A stretch of 64,000 nucleotides of DNA, taken from the NCBI GenBank assembly GCA_964459385.1, contig CAYWLG010000008.1:62001-126000 (forward strand), given 5' to 3'. The DNA comes from UBA6107 sp964459385 (GTDB lineage Bacteria; Chloroflexota; Anaerolineae; Anaerolineales; Anaerolineaceae). Below are positions 49,615 to 58,246 of the stretch, one piece after another. The notes beneath the pieces are model-generated. The model saw only the letters and a list, made by a program, of their open reading frames with translations, ran no database searches and had not been told where the DNA came from. The position numbers and the translations under genes are program-made. Numbering within the stretch: position 1 is the first letter of the stretch; every line of letters starts with the position of its first letter.

Positions 49615-50631
49615 GGCTCTTGCGGCCTTGACCATCTGCACGGCCACCTCAATGGCTGCCAGCAGGCTGTCGGGTCTGGCCAGGCCTTTGCCGGCAATAT
49701 CAAACGCCGTGCCGTGATCCACGGAAGTACGGATGATCGGCAAGCCCAGGGTGACGTTCACGCCCTGGTCGAATGCCAGCAACTTCATCGGGATGTGCCC
49801 CTGATCGTGATACATCGCCACCACAATATCGTAGGCGCCTTTTAGCGCACGCAGAAAGACGGTGTCGGGAGGCTGCGGATCGCTGACGTCGTAGCCCCGG
49901 CTGCGCGCTGCTTCAATGGCAGGTTGAATTTCACGCGTTTCCTGATCGCCGAACAATCCCCCTTCACCGGCGTGCGGGTTGAGCCCGGCCACTGCGATGC
50001 GTGGAGCTTGAATGCCAAGCGCGCGGCAGGCTTCCCCTGCCTGGACGATGGTTTCTTCCACTCGTTCTTTCGTCACACGACGAATCGCTTCTTCCAAAGA
50101 CACGTGCGTGCTGACATGGATCACCCGCAGTTGTGGTGCGATGAGAAGCATGCGCACCGGCCCTGATTTCGTGCGCTCGGCCAGCAGTTCGGTGTGCCCG
50201 GCAAAGTTGAACCCGGCCAGGTGCATGGCGGCTTTGTTCAGCGGCGCCGTTACAATAGCCTCCACCTCGCCCGCGAGGGCAAGATCACAGGCTTTGAAAA
50301 CTGAATCAACGGCGGCTTTGCCTCCACCACTTGAAATTTGCCCGATCGGACACTGCGCCGGGTCGGCATCTGCCAGATCGATCAGGGTCAACGTTCCTGG
50401 AACATAGTGCCCCTCACTGGCTGAATGCACCACTTCTGTTTGGGGTGGTTTAATACCCGCTACCTGCATCCGCGCGCGAAAAATGCGTTCATCGCCGATC
50501 ACCAGCAAACGGCACTGCTGCTGCCAGGAAGGCTCTTGTAAGGCCTTTAAGATGATCTCTGGACCGATACCTGCCGGGTCACCGCTGGTTACCGCGAGCA
50601 AAGGAAGTTTTTCTGATTGTTTTTTATCCAT
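49603..50631 (-). CDS. PdxA-like 4-phospho-hydroxy-threonine dehydrogenase
   Basis: NAD-dependent oxidative decarboxylase of 342 residues. PdxA acts in pyridoxal phosphate synthesis; PdxA2 relatives oxidise 4-phospho-D-threonate or erythronate in sugar-acid catabolism. Visible: LLAVTSGDPAGIGPEIILKAL (start), TAPLNKAAMHLAGFNFAGHTELLAERT, and metal-ligand segments VSTHVSLEEAIRRV, GLNPHAGEGGLFG and AMYHDQGHIPMKLLAF. GAGG precedes the ATG. No other vitamin B6 or threonate gene is nearby, so which branch it belongs to is open. Confidence 0.94.
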   Translation of the reverse strand: MDKKQSEKLPLLAVTSGDPAGIGPEIILKALQEPSWQQQCRLLVIGDERIFRARMQVAGIKPPQTEVVHSASEGHYVPGTLTLIDLADADPAQCPIGQISSGGGKAAVDSVFKACDLALAGEVEAIVTAPLNKAAMHLAGFNFAGHTELLAERTKSGPVRMLLIAPQLRVIHVSTHVSLEEAIRRVTKERVEETIVQAGEACRALGIQAPRIAVAGLNPHAGEGGLFGDQETREIQPAIEAARSRGYDVSDPQPPDTVFLRALKGAYDIVVAMYHDQGHIPMKLLAFDQGVNVTLGLPIIRTSVDHGTAFDIAGKGLARPDSLLAAIEVAVQMVKAARASKS

Positions 50632-50730
50632 GTGAGCCTCGAAATGAAGTGGGAGAGCTTTAAAAACGACAAAAACCTTTCAGATAATAACACTATTCAC
50701 ACATGAGGGGGGCAGGGTGAAATTAATCTC

Positions 50731-50761
50731 AAAGGCATGCCGACGACTCTGGCATGCCTTT
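50731..50761 (-). terminator. Terminator after the complete GH3 gene
   Basis: Eleven-bp stem AAAGGCATGCC / GGCATGCCTTT with a nine-base loop, 23 bases past the minus-strand stop codon. The minus strand beyond it is fairly T-rich (GAGATTAATTTC). Confidence 0.6.
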
Positions 50762-50784
50762 ATTGAATACGTGTTTGAAGAAAA

Positions 50785-53181
50785 TTATTTACTTCTCAAG
50801 AAGGCAAAAATGCCTTTAAAGAAATGTCCATTGATCATCAACAAGATCGCCTTCAACTTCGCCAGGGTGAGCGGGCCACCGGTGATGGCGATGCTGCGCA
50901 AAGGCATTTCTTGCGCCATCGTGCGCATCAGTGCCGAGGTGGGAGTGTCTTCCTGACCTTTGATCATGCCCTCGATCCCCTTTGTCATCACCTTGTGCAT
51001 TTCACGGCCCAGCAACGAATCATACATATCGGTCACCGGGGTGTTCATGGTGAACTGGCCTTTTTTCGGACCGACGTTTGCCGGCACGGGCTGTCCCAGC
51101 AAAGCCTCAAAAGCGTCCAGGCTGAATTGCCTGTCTTTATCGAGATCATAGTAAGGCGCCAGCTTGGCCTTATCCACTGACGAAACAACTCCCTGCCCGG
51201 CAAGCTGCACCCTTGCATTCAGGCGCACATCGCGAGACGCAGCGCCTACCAGAATTTCGAACTCGCCGGGTTCGATCACCCAATCCTGGCTGCCGGTATC
51301 GTAATAAGCAAATGCCCGCGGGCCAAGGGTTAGGGTCACTTCTTTTTCTTCCCCCGGTTTCAGTTCCACTTTTTCAAACCCTTTGAGTTCTTTTTCCGGG
51401 CGAAAAGGTGTGGACTGCACGTCGCGAACATAGACCTGGGCAATCTCTTTACCCACCACTGAGCCGGTATTCTTCACTTTGAAGGAGACAGATACAGAAT
51501 TGTCAGTTCGTTTTAAATTCAGATCACGATAAGCAAAAGTGGTGTAGCTCAAACCATACCCGAACGGGAAGAGCACGTCCTGTTTGGCAGTGTCATAGTA
51601 ACGATAGCCCACATACAGGCTCTCGCGATATTCCACCGTGACCGGCCCGCCCGGATAGGGCTGCGCCGGGGTGTCTTCCAGCCGCAGCGGGAAGGTCTCA
51701 GCCAGCTTACCACTGGGGGTTACCCGGCCGGTCAGCACATCGGCCAACCCACCCCCGCCGGCCTGACCCCCTAGATAGCCTTCCACCACAGCAGCGACGT
51801 CGTTCAGCCAAGGCATCACCACCGGCGCGCCATTGCTCAGGGCCACGACCACATTTTTGTGTGCCGCAGCAATGACCCTGATCAGATCATCATGGCCATC
51901 GGGCATGAACAGATCCTTGCGGTCAATGCCCTCCACTTCGGCCATTTCGGTCAACCCGGCGCAGATGATCACCACGTCGGCCTGAGCAGCAACTGCCAGC
52001 GCTTCCTGGATCAGCGGTTCGTTCAATTCGCCCTTTTCACCGTAGCCGGGTGCGTAGGTCACATTCTCTTCCCCGACGATCTTGATCAGCTCTGCGTAAA
52101 GGGTATCCAGTTGGGTGGGGTTCATCATGGAGCTGCCCGCCCCCTGATAACGCGGAGCAGTGGCAAAACGACCCAGCAAAGCGATGTGCGCGCCGGGCTT
52201 CAGCGGCAAAAATCCGCCTTCATTTTTGAGTAATACAGCACCTTCAGCGGCCACGCGCCGCGCCAGCGCATGATGGGCTTGCGAGTCATATTTAAAATCA
52301 ACCGACAAGGTCTTATGGGCCTTAAAGACAACCGTTAAGATACGCTCCAATGCGCAGTCCAGCACGGACTCTTCCAATTCACCTGAGCGAACGGCATTAA
52401 CGATCAGCGCATCGTTGTCTTTTGACGGCCCGGGCATTTCCAGTTCATTGCCCGCTTGCAAGGCCACGACTCGCTCGTTCATGCCTCCCCAGTCGGTGAC
52501 CACGAAACCCAGGTGCCCCCATTCCTCCTTGAGAATATCGTTGAGCAGGTGTTTGTTATCACTGGAATAGGTGCCGTTGATCTGGTTATACGAGCTCATC
52601 ACCGTCCAGGGCTGGGCTTCTTTCACTGCGATCTCAAAGGCGGCCAGGTAGATCTCGCGCAAAGTCCGCTCATCCAGCACCGAGTTGGTGGTGGCGCGGC
52701 GATATTCTTGATCGTTGGCGGCAAAATGCTTGATCGAAGTGCCCACCCCCTGGCTCTGCACGCCGCTGATGTGGCTCTTGGCCATCTCGCCCGCCAAATA
52801 GGGGTCTTCAGAGAAGTATTCGAAATTTCGCCCGCACAGTGGTGAACGTTTGATATTCACCCCGGGTCCAAGAATGATGCCTACCTTCTCCTGGCGGCAT
52901 TCCTCGCCCAGTGCCACGCCCACCTCGCGCACCAGATCGCGGTTCCAGGTGGCTGCCAGCGCCGAGGCGGTCGGGAAGCAGGTGGCCGGTACGCTCTCGT
53001 TCAGGCCCACGTGATCGGCTGCACCTTCCTGCTTGCGCAATCCGTGCGGGCCATCGGTGAGCATGATGGAAGGCACACCCAGGCGCTCAATTCCCTTCAG
53101 GTACCAGAAGTTCAACCCCGAACAAAGGGATGCCTTTTCTTCCAAAGTCATTTGCTGGATGATTCCTTTTATATCTTCCAT
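50785..53181 (-). CDS. GH3 beta-glucosidase with C-terminal fibronectin-III-like domain
   Basis: A 798-residue family 3 beta-glucosidase. Domains in order: TIM-barrel-like domain with MLTDGPHGLRK, SIKHFAANDQEYRR and the nucleophile region FVVTDWGGMNE; the alpha/beta sandwich with VLLKNEGGFLPLKPGAHIALLGRFA; and a fibronectin-III-like domain (VSFKVKNTGSVVGKEIAQVYV, KELKGFEKVELKPGEEKEVTL). A C-terminal extension of about 130 residues includes a helical end not typical of the core family. I start at the ATG at 53181 (GAGG upstream). No signal peptide, so the substrate is probably imported. It lies 41 bases downstream of a TetR regulator gene and likely forms an operon with it. Confidence 0.95.
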   Translation of the reverse strand: MEDIKGIIQQMTLEEKASLCSGLNFWYLKGIERLGVPSIMLTDGPHGLRKQEGAADHVGLNESVPATCFPTASALAATWNRDLVREVGVALGEECRQEKVGIILGPGVNIKRSPLCGRNFEYFSEDPYLAGEMAKSHISGVQSQGVGTSIKHFAANDQEYRRATTNSVLDERTLREIYLAAFEIAVKEAQPWTVMSSYNQINGTYSSDNKHLLNDILKEEWGHLGFVVTDWGGMNERVVALQAGNELEMPGPSKDNDALIVNAVRSGELEESVLDCALERILTVVFKAHKTLSVDFKYDSQAHHALARRVAAEGAVLLKNEGGFLPLKPGAHIALLGRFATAPRYQGAGSSMMNPTQLDTLYAELIKIVGEENVTYAPGYGEKGELNEPLIQEALAVAAQADVVIICAGLTEMAEVEGIDRKDLFMPDGHDDLIRVIAAAHKNVVVALSNGAPVVMPWLNDVAAVVEGYLGGQAGGGGLADVLTGRVTPSGKLAETFPLRLEDTPAQPYPGGPVTVEYRESLYVGYRYYDTAKQDVLFPFGYGLSYTTFAYRDLNLKRTDNSVSVSFKVKNTGSVVGKEIAQVYVRDVQSTPFRPEKELKGFEKVELKPGEEKEVTLTLGPRAFAYYDTGSQDWVIEPGEFEILVGAASRDVRLNARVQLAGQGVVSSVDKAKLAPYYDLDKDRQFSLDAFEALLGQPVPANVGPKKGQFTMNTPVTDMYDSLLGREMHKVMTKGIEGMIKGQEDTPTSALMRTMAQEMPLRSIAITGGPLTLAKLKAILLMINGHFFKGIFAFLRSK

Positions 53182-53222
53182 TTGGGCCTCTTCTCTATGT
53201 AAATTCAGATTCACTCAGGTGA

Positions 53223-53843
53223 TTATTTCCCTAAATAAGAGATCACCATTTCTTTGTATGCCTTCAATTGTTCATCCAGAGGTACTTCCTGCTCCCCGGC
53301 CAGCAGATCGCCGCGTGCGGCCAGCTTTTGCAGAAAGCTCAAAGTACAGTTGGATAACATGGCGATGCGCGCCACATCCATTGTCTCACTGCTGCCACGC
53401 ATAAGCACCTGACCCCAGCCCAGGGCAAAAATCTCCTGTTTATACCAGGCAGCCAGTTCTTCATTGGGATATTGTGAGCCGTATAAATGATCGAACATGC
53501 CCAGATAGCGGTAGGCATCGCGCAGTTCATAGAAAGAATCGACCAGGCGCAGCAGCCCTTGCTCAAGCGTTCTCGCCTCGTCTCCTGAGGTTAGGTCAAT
53601 AGTGCCCACGATCTGCTTCATCTTAAGTGCCGCCAGCTCGAAGGCAATGCGGTGCCGGTCTGGATAGTACCGATACAGAGAGACCCGGTTGATGCCGGCC
53701 CCCTCGGCGATGTCGCTCATGCCGGTGTTTTCGATGCCTTTGGTCAGGAAAAGCGTTTCAGCCGCGCTCAAGATGCGAGCACGCTGTGACTCTACCTGAT
53801 TTTTTCCCTCTTGCCGGTTTATGGCTAATTTTGAAGTGGTCAT
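53223..53843 (-). CDS. TetR/AcrR family transcriptional regulator
   Basis: A 206-residue repressor. The N-terminal HTH reads RILSAAETLFLTKGIENTGMSDIAEGAGINRVSLYRYYPDRHRIAFE (about 24-70), followed by an all-helical ligand-binding domain with no recognisable ligand signature. A 19-bp dyad 20 bases upstream of the start is a clear candidate operator. The GH3 gene follows in the same direction, so the regulator probably controls the glucosidase and itself. Confidence 0.92.
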   Translation of the reverse strand: MTTSKLAINRQEGKNQVESQRARILSAAETLFLTKGIENTGMSDIAEGAGINRVSLYRYYPDRHRIAFELAALKMKQIVGTIDLTSGDEARTLEQGLLRLVDSFYELRDAYRYLGMFDHLYGSQYPNEELAAWYKQEIFALGWGQVLMRGSSETMDVARIAMLSNCTLSFLQKLAARGDLLAGEQEVPLDEQLKAYKEMVISYLGK

Positions 53844-53863
53844 ACACGGCCCTAAATTTGATC

Positions 53864-53882
53864 ATGCAACATATTGTTGCAT
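53864..53882. promoter_or_regulatory. TetR-type dyad operator
   Basis: ATGCAAC-ATATT-GTTGCAT, a perfect 19-bp inverted repeat with 7-bp arms, 20 bases upstream of the TetR start codon. The rest of the 321-bp gap to 54165 holds no gene that I can support and no convincing promoter. Confidence 0.75.
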
Positions 53883-54164
53883 ACAATTTAGCATATTCCA
53901 AACCGTTTTGCAAGTGGCTTTCAGTGAAAGGACGATAGCCTCTCTCAAGATTTTTGTAGAATTTCTCAAAAGGTGAATTCTCTACACAAATTACACAAAA
54001 ATCATGTATAAATAGAGAGACAGGAGCACTTTCTTTGCGGCAATTCATTTCGCTGCTGCATTGATCGCTTCTTGATAGTTTGCCATAGAACACACCGCTT
54101 GAACCACCTTGTTTGACCCGAACTATGCTTTATTTTGAAAAACCAGCCTCTGCTTCAATGAGAG

Positions 54165-55076
54165 ATGGCCCTATTTTCTATTTTGACAATGCGAATGCCA
54201 AATCAAATTTACAAAGCAATTAAAAAACTTATTAAAGATTTATTCCTTGCGCGCCTGCCTTTAAACGATCGAGATTACTATCAGCTTCGCTTTTGGCTGG
54301 CAAATAACAGGCTTCTCAATCTTAATGATCCGCAGACACTCTCCGAGAAATTAAACTGGTGGAGATTAAAATACGATCTCGCAAAATACAGTCCATTTGT
54401 GGATAAGCTGGCTGTTCGGGATTACATCGAAGAAAAAATTGGGGAACAACATCTGATCTCATTGCTGGGCGTTTATGAATCAGGGGAGAGTATTCCGTTT
54501 TCGACTTTGCCGACGCAATTTTATTTGACCGCAAATCACGGTTCAAATATGAATTATTTTTGCTTCGACAAGGCAAAATTAGATAAAAAGAAAGTCAATA
54601 AACTCTGTATCCAATGGCTGCGTACCGATTATTCACGAACAGCGAGAGAAAAAAACTATAGGGGAATTAAGCCAAAACTTCTTTGTTTTGAATTATTGGC
54701 TGATGAAGTTGGCAACATCCCTGTTGATTACAAATTTTTTTGCTTTCATGGTGAGCCAAAATGTATTCAAGTGGATCTTGATCGTTTCACTGACCATCAC
54801 AGGAATTTTTATTCACTGGACTGGGAATTATTGCCCATCTTGATTGATTATCCGGCATATTTGCAACCGCTTAAAAAGCCGGGCAAATTAACTGAAATGA
54901 TCGAAGTTGCAAAAATCTTAAGCTCGGACTTTCCGTTTGTAAGGGTTGACCTTTACCAAATAACAGATCGTGTGCTGTTTGGGGAGTTAACCTTTACGCC
55001 CAATGGCTGCGTTCCAAAAATCAGCCATGAAGCCGACTTGTTAATGGGGGCCTGGTTCAACATTGACAAATTGTAA
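54165..55076 (+). CDS. TupA-like ATP-grasp protein (polysaccharide biosynthesis)
   Basis: A 303-residue protein of the TupA ATP-grasp family found in cell-wall and exopolysaccharide loci, proposed to ligate amino acids or peptides to sugars. Landmarks: LNDPQTLSEKLNWWRLKYD, KLAVRDYIEEKIGEQHLI, FYLTANHGSNMNYFCFDK, and the ATP-grasp end PFVRVDLYQITDRVLFGELTFTPNGCVPKI. The start is uncertain; ATGs at 54165, 54189 and 54195 are in frame and none has a strong RBS. It heads a three-gene polysaccharide unit with a GT4 and a flippase. AT-rich compared with the neighbouring TetR/GH3 pair. Confidence 0.87.
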   Translation: MALFSILTMRMPNQIYKAIKKLIKDLFLARLPLNDRDYYQLRFWLANNRLLNLNDPQTLSEKLNWWRLKYDLAKYSPFVDKLAVRDYIEEKIGEQHLISLLGVYESGESIPFSTLPTQFYLTANHGSNMNYFCFDKAKLDKKKVNKLCIQWLRTDYSRTAREKNYRGIKPKLLCFELLADEVGNIPVDYKFFCFHGEPKCIQVDLDRFTDHHRNFYSLDWELLPILIDYPAYLQPLKKPGKLTEMIEVAKILSSDFPFVRVDLYQITDRVLFGELTFTPNGCVPKISHEADLLMGAWFNIDKL

Positions 55077-55093
55077 GAAAGTGAGTTGTTCGC

Positions 55094-56239
55094 ATGAAGA
55101 TCCTCAGGATTATCGGTAGTCTTGACCCACAAAATGGTGGCCCGGTTGCCGCCGCAGTCTTTCAGACAAAAGAAATGCTTCGTCAGGGTCATCAGGTCGC
55201 CTTTGTAACCTCAGACAGTTCAGATCAGCCGTTTTTATCTGAAGTCCCAGGGTTGGTTTTTCCGCTGGGGCCGGCCAAAGGCCACTATGGCTACAACCCC
55301 CGACTGATCAAATGGCTCAAAATCCATGCACCCGAATACGATACCGTCATCGTTCATGGAATTTGGCAGTTTCACAGCCTGGCGACGTGGTTGGCCGCAC
55401 GCCAGACGACTTTTGAATATTTTATCTACACTCATGGCATGTTAGACCCCTGGTTCAAACACACTTACCCGACAAAACATGTAAAAAAGAGCATTTATTG
55501 GTGGTTGGCCGAGCTTTACGTTTTGAAAAACGCAAAAGGGGTTTTGTTCACCAGTGAAGAAGAGCGGACCCTGGCGCGCGAGTCCTTCTGGCCATATAAG
55601 GTTAACGAAATCGTAGTAGATTACGGTGTAGCACTGCCGCCAAACAATAAAGGCCAAAACAAAGAGCTCTTTTGGCAAACGTTTCCAAACTTACGCGGAA
55701 CCAAACCCCTCTTGTTTTTGGGCCGGCTGCACCCCAAAAAAGGCTGTGATCTTCTTATCGAAGCATTAAGTCTACTGAAAGACGAGGTCCCCGAATTACA
55801 CCTGATTATAGCTGGCCCAGACGCAGATAATTGGGAACCCCAACTGCACAAACTTGCTGAGGACTGCGGGGTTGCAGATAAAATCACCTGGACGGGTATG
55901 TTATCAGCAGAATTAAAATGGGGAGCATACAGCGCATCAGATGCCTTTATTCTCCCATCGCATTCAGAAAACTTCGGCGTGGCCCTTGTTGAAGCATTGG
56001 CAAGTGGTCTGCCGGCGCTCATCACCAATAAGGTGAATAGTTGGCATACCGTGAAGGAATACCAGGCAGGATTTGTGTCCGATGATACACTTGAGGGAGT
56101 CGTCAGTTTGATCAGGCAATGGATCGCATTGAGCGACGCCCAAAAAAACAAAATGCGCAAGAAGGCCTGGCAATGTTTTTTGCAGTATTATGAGATCAGC
56201 AAAACCGTCCGAAACTTTATGGAAGAGATAGAGATCTGA
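55094..56239 (+). CDS. GT4 family glycosyltransferase (paralogue of 21152-22336)
   Basis: A 381-residue retaining GT-B transferase. The N terminus MKILRIIGSLDPQNGGPVAA and YTHGMLDPWFKHTYPTKHVKK match the gene at 21152 in order and spacing. So do LLFLGRLHPKKGCDLLIEAL and the donor site FILPSHSENFGVALVEALASGLP. It follows the TupA-like gene by 17 bases and likely adds a sugar in the repeat unit that this cluster makes. The pairing of two near-identical GT4 genes in separated clusters suggests duplication within the genome. Confidence 0.93.
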   Translation: MKILRIIGSLDPQNGGPVAAAVFQTKEMLRQGHQVAFVTSDSSDQPFLSEVPGLVFPLGPAKGHYGYNPRLIKWLKIHAPEYDTVIVHGIWQFHSLATWLAARQTTFEYFIYTHGMLDPWFKHTYPTKHVKKSIYWWLAELYVLKNAKGVLFTSEEERTLARESFWPYKVNEIVVDYGVALPPNNKGQNKELFWQTFPNLRGTKPLLFLGRLHPKKGCDLLIEALSLLKDEVPELHLIIAGPDADNWEPQLHKLAEDCGVADKITWTGMLSAELKWGAYSASDAFILPSHSENFGVALVEALASGLPALITNKVNSWHTVKEYQAGFVSDDTLEGVVSLIRQWIALSDAQKNKMRKKAWQCFLQYYEISKTVRNFMEEIEI

Positions 56240-56391
56240 AAACGCACTCTCTACTTCAATACATTCCATTCAGATATACTATCCGTAAAACGGCAAAATA
56301 GCCTTCCGGCGGCAAACTGTTTCACAACTCAAATTATTCTCTCGGCAAGAGTAAAACCTTTAAGTCTTTTAAAACCAATAAACATAAAGAG

Positions 56392-56397
56392 TATAAT
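56392..56397 (+). promoter_or_regulatory. -10 box close to the flippase start
   Basis: TATAAT ends ten bases before the first ATG of the flippase gene (56407). The expected transcription start lies at most a few bases before the codon, so the leader is very short and no RBS is seen. The rest of the 167-bp gap after the GT4 gene shows no gene. Confidence 0.5.
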
Positions 56398-56406
56398 AGC
56401 CCAGTT

Positions 56407-57738
56407 ATGATGAAAAACTCCATTTCTTGGTTAAAAAATTGGTTAACGAGCAGTGAGTTTAAGACGCAGATCCTAAAGGGCGGGGGGGTAAGTGTAATCA
56501 TTCAATTCGGATTCGCTGCTTTATCGTTTGTTACTGCATCGATTTTGGCACGAACCTTGGGAAGCAGCGGCTATGGTGAATATTCAAATGCCCAATCATG
56601 GGTTTTAGTCCTTGCCCCTATTGCTACCCTGGGATTTAACAATTTGCTGGTTCGCAACATTTCAATCTATTGCTCACAAGGAAAATGGCAAGAATTCAAG
56701 GGGTTAAAACAATTTTCTACGTGGTTTGTGCTGGCCCTATCGGCATTGATAATCCCTCTTGTGATCGGAATTGCCTATTTAATCTTTCCTAAACCAGAAG
56801 AAGCGGGCATGCGAGTAACTCTGCAAATCGCCACTTTCTTAATCCCTTTTACGGCTCTTGCTTCACTTCAGCAAGCCCAGATGCGCTCTTTATCTGCAGT
56901 TGCCAAAGCCATTCTACCCGATCTCACGATTCGTCCTGTCCTGTTGATGTCCGGCGTGATCGGTCTATCGTTGTTGGCGCCGCAATTATTAAACAGCCGC
57001 TCTGCTGCCATCGTAGGTGTGACGGCAGCCGCCATTTCAGTTGGCATAGGTGCTTACTGGTTGCATCATATGATCCCCGAAAAGGCACAGAAAGCCGAAC
57101 CGCTTTATGAATCTGGCGAATGGATCAAAGCATCTGTGCCATTCATGCTGACTCAGGTTTTTACCTTATTGCTTTCTCAAACTTCTCCAATTTTGCTTGG
57201 CGCCCAAAAAGATGCTTCTGCAGTTGGCCTTTTCTCGGCCGCCTACCGGGTTGCCTACTTGATGAATTTTTTTCAATGGGCGGTGGCATTTATTATTGCA
57301 CCCTTGTTGGCAAGTCTGTATGCCGATCGCGAAACTGACAGGATTCAAAAGATCTTAACCTGGTCTTCATGGCTTACTTTTCTTGCAGCCGCAAGCGTGA
57401 CAGTGGTATTTATTATTGGCGGTCACTTTTTGCTCAACATATTTGGCAGTGAATTCACCCAAGCCACGGGCGCATTGATCATCCTTTTGATCGGTAATTT
57501 AATCGCAATTGCGACCGGGCAATCAAACACACTGCTCAATATGTGTGGCTACCAAAAAGCGGTGGCTGTTATTTATGCCGTTACTGCAGGGATAACGATT
57601 ATTTTAAACATTGTGCTGATCCATTATTACAGTTTTACCGGCGCAGCCCTTGCCTCGAGCATTGGTCTGGTGCTTAACCAGGGAGCACTCATGGTGTATG
57701 CACGCAAGAAAATGAACTTAAATCCTGCCATTTTATAA
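56407..57738 (+). CDS. Polysaccharide flippase (Wzx-like, MOP superfamily)
   Basis: A 443-residue membrane protein with about twelve to fourteen hydrophobic segments. The N-terminal GGGVSVIIQFGFAALSFVTASILARTLGSSGYGEYSNAQSWV and the following NNLLVRNISIYCSQGKWQEFKGL are typical of Wzx and related oligosaccharide flippases. The protein would move lipid-linked repeat units across the membrane. It ends the second polysaccharide unit and is followed by a 508-bp gap that contains a decayed frame. The start codon could be either of two adjacent ATGs (56407 or 56410). Confidence 0.9.
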   Translation: MMKNSISWLKNWLTSSEFKTQILKGGGVSVIIQFGFAALSFVTASILARTLGSSGYGEYSNAQSWVLVLAPIATLGFNNLLVRNISIYCSQGKWQEFKGLKQFSTWFVLALSALIIPLVIGIAYLIFPKPEEAGMRVTLQIATFLIPFTALASLQQAQMRSLSAVAKAILPDLTIRPVLLMSGVIGLSLLAPQLLNSRSAAIVGVTAAAISVGIGAYWLHHMIPEKAQKAEPLYESGEWIKASVPFMLTQVFTLLLSQTSPILLGAQKDASAVGLFSAAYRVAYLMNFFQWAVAFIIAPLLASLYADRETDRIQKILTWSSWLTFLAAASVTVVFIIGGHFLLNIFGSEFTQATGALIILLIGNLIAIATGQSNTLLNMCGYQKAVAVIYAVTAGITIILNIVLIHYYSFTGAALASSIGLVLNQGALMVYARKKMNLNPAIL

Positions 57739-57808
57739 AAGTTTTTAGAATAAAAATCACATTGAACAATCTCGAAGAGAGTAATTTAAAAGCTTCTGAG
57801 AGAGTATC

Positions 57809-58129
57809 TTGAAAATACTTTCTTGGTACGCAAATTAACGGTCTGAGTGTTCTCTATTAAAAATAGTAGGGGACATTTTTTGTTTGTTACATTGTGATCC
57901 TCTGCAAGTGCTAAGAAAAAACTTACCACATGTAGAATATGAATTGCTCACTGATAGTGGCTAGAAAGACAATGACCAGATGTTACTTTTGGAACGATTT
58001 ATTTATAATATTTCATTATGGCTTAGTAACAATGAAAAACATGTTTGTGTTGATACGGAAATCGGTTAATTGCTCAAAGTTTTGGATAAATTTGTAAGTT
58101 CACCTAAAATCGGTACGAAAAAGACTTAA
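57809..58129 (+). pseudogene. Decayed reading frame, possibly a glycosyltransferase remnant
   Basis: One frame shows long protein-like stretches broken by in-frame stops at 57836 (TAA), 57962 (TAG), 58067 (TAA) and 58127 (TAA). It opens with TTG AAA ATA at 57809 (KILSWYAN, like the start of GT-B enzymes). It continues DPLQVLRKNLPHVEYELLTD, then NDQMLLLERFIYNISLWLSN, then LLKVLDKFVSSPKIGTKKT. The stretch is AT-rich, unlike the Mpg gene downstream. No intact gene lies between 57739 and 58246. I cannot name the ancestor with confidence. Confidence 0.35.
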
Positions 58130-58233
58130 AAACTCACAAATAAATATAAAACAACAGTTTTTGAAAGTATCGTAGAGTTATTCTCTTTCTCTAGCGAAGT
58201 AACTATATCGTATAAACTTCACTTTCAATTAGG

Positions 58234-58239
58234 TATAAT
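58234..58239 (+). promoter_or_regulatory. -10 box implying leaderless Mpg transcript
   Basis: TATAAT (58234-58239) ends seven bases before the ATG at 58247, so the transcript would begin at or next to the start codon. There is no Shine-Dalgarno sequence. The same spacing occurs before the YcaQ-like DNA glycosylase at 4725. Confidence 0.5.
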
Positions 58240-58246
58240 ACAGTTT

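Noticed and set aside
53758..54093. 111-codon minus-strand reading frame upstream of TetR
   Set aside because: Overlaps the 5' end of the TetR gene and its operator in another frame; Cys/Phe-rich and without motifs.
57739..58246. Insertion-sequence remnant in the AT-rich gap
   Set aside because: No terminal inverted repeats, target duplication or transposase motif could be seen; a decayed polysaccharide gene fits better.
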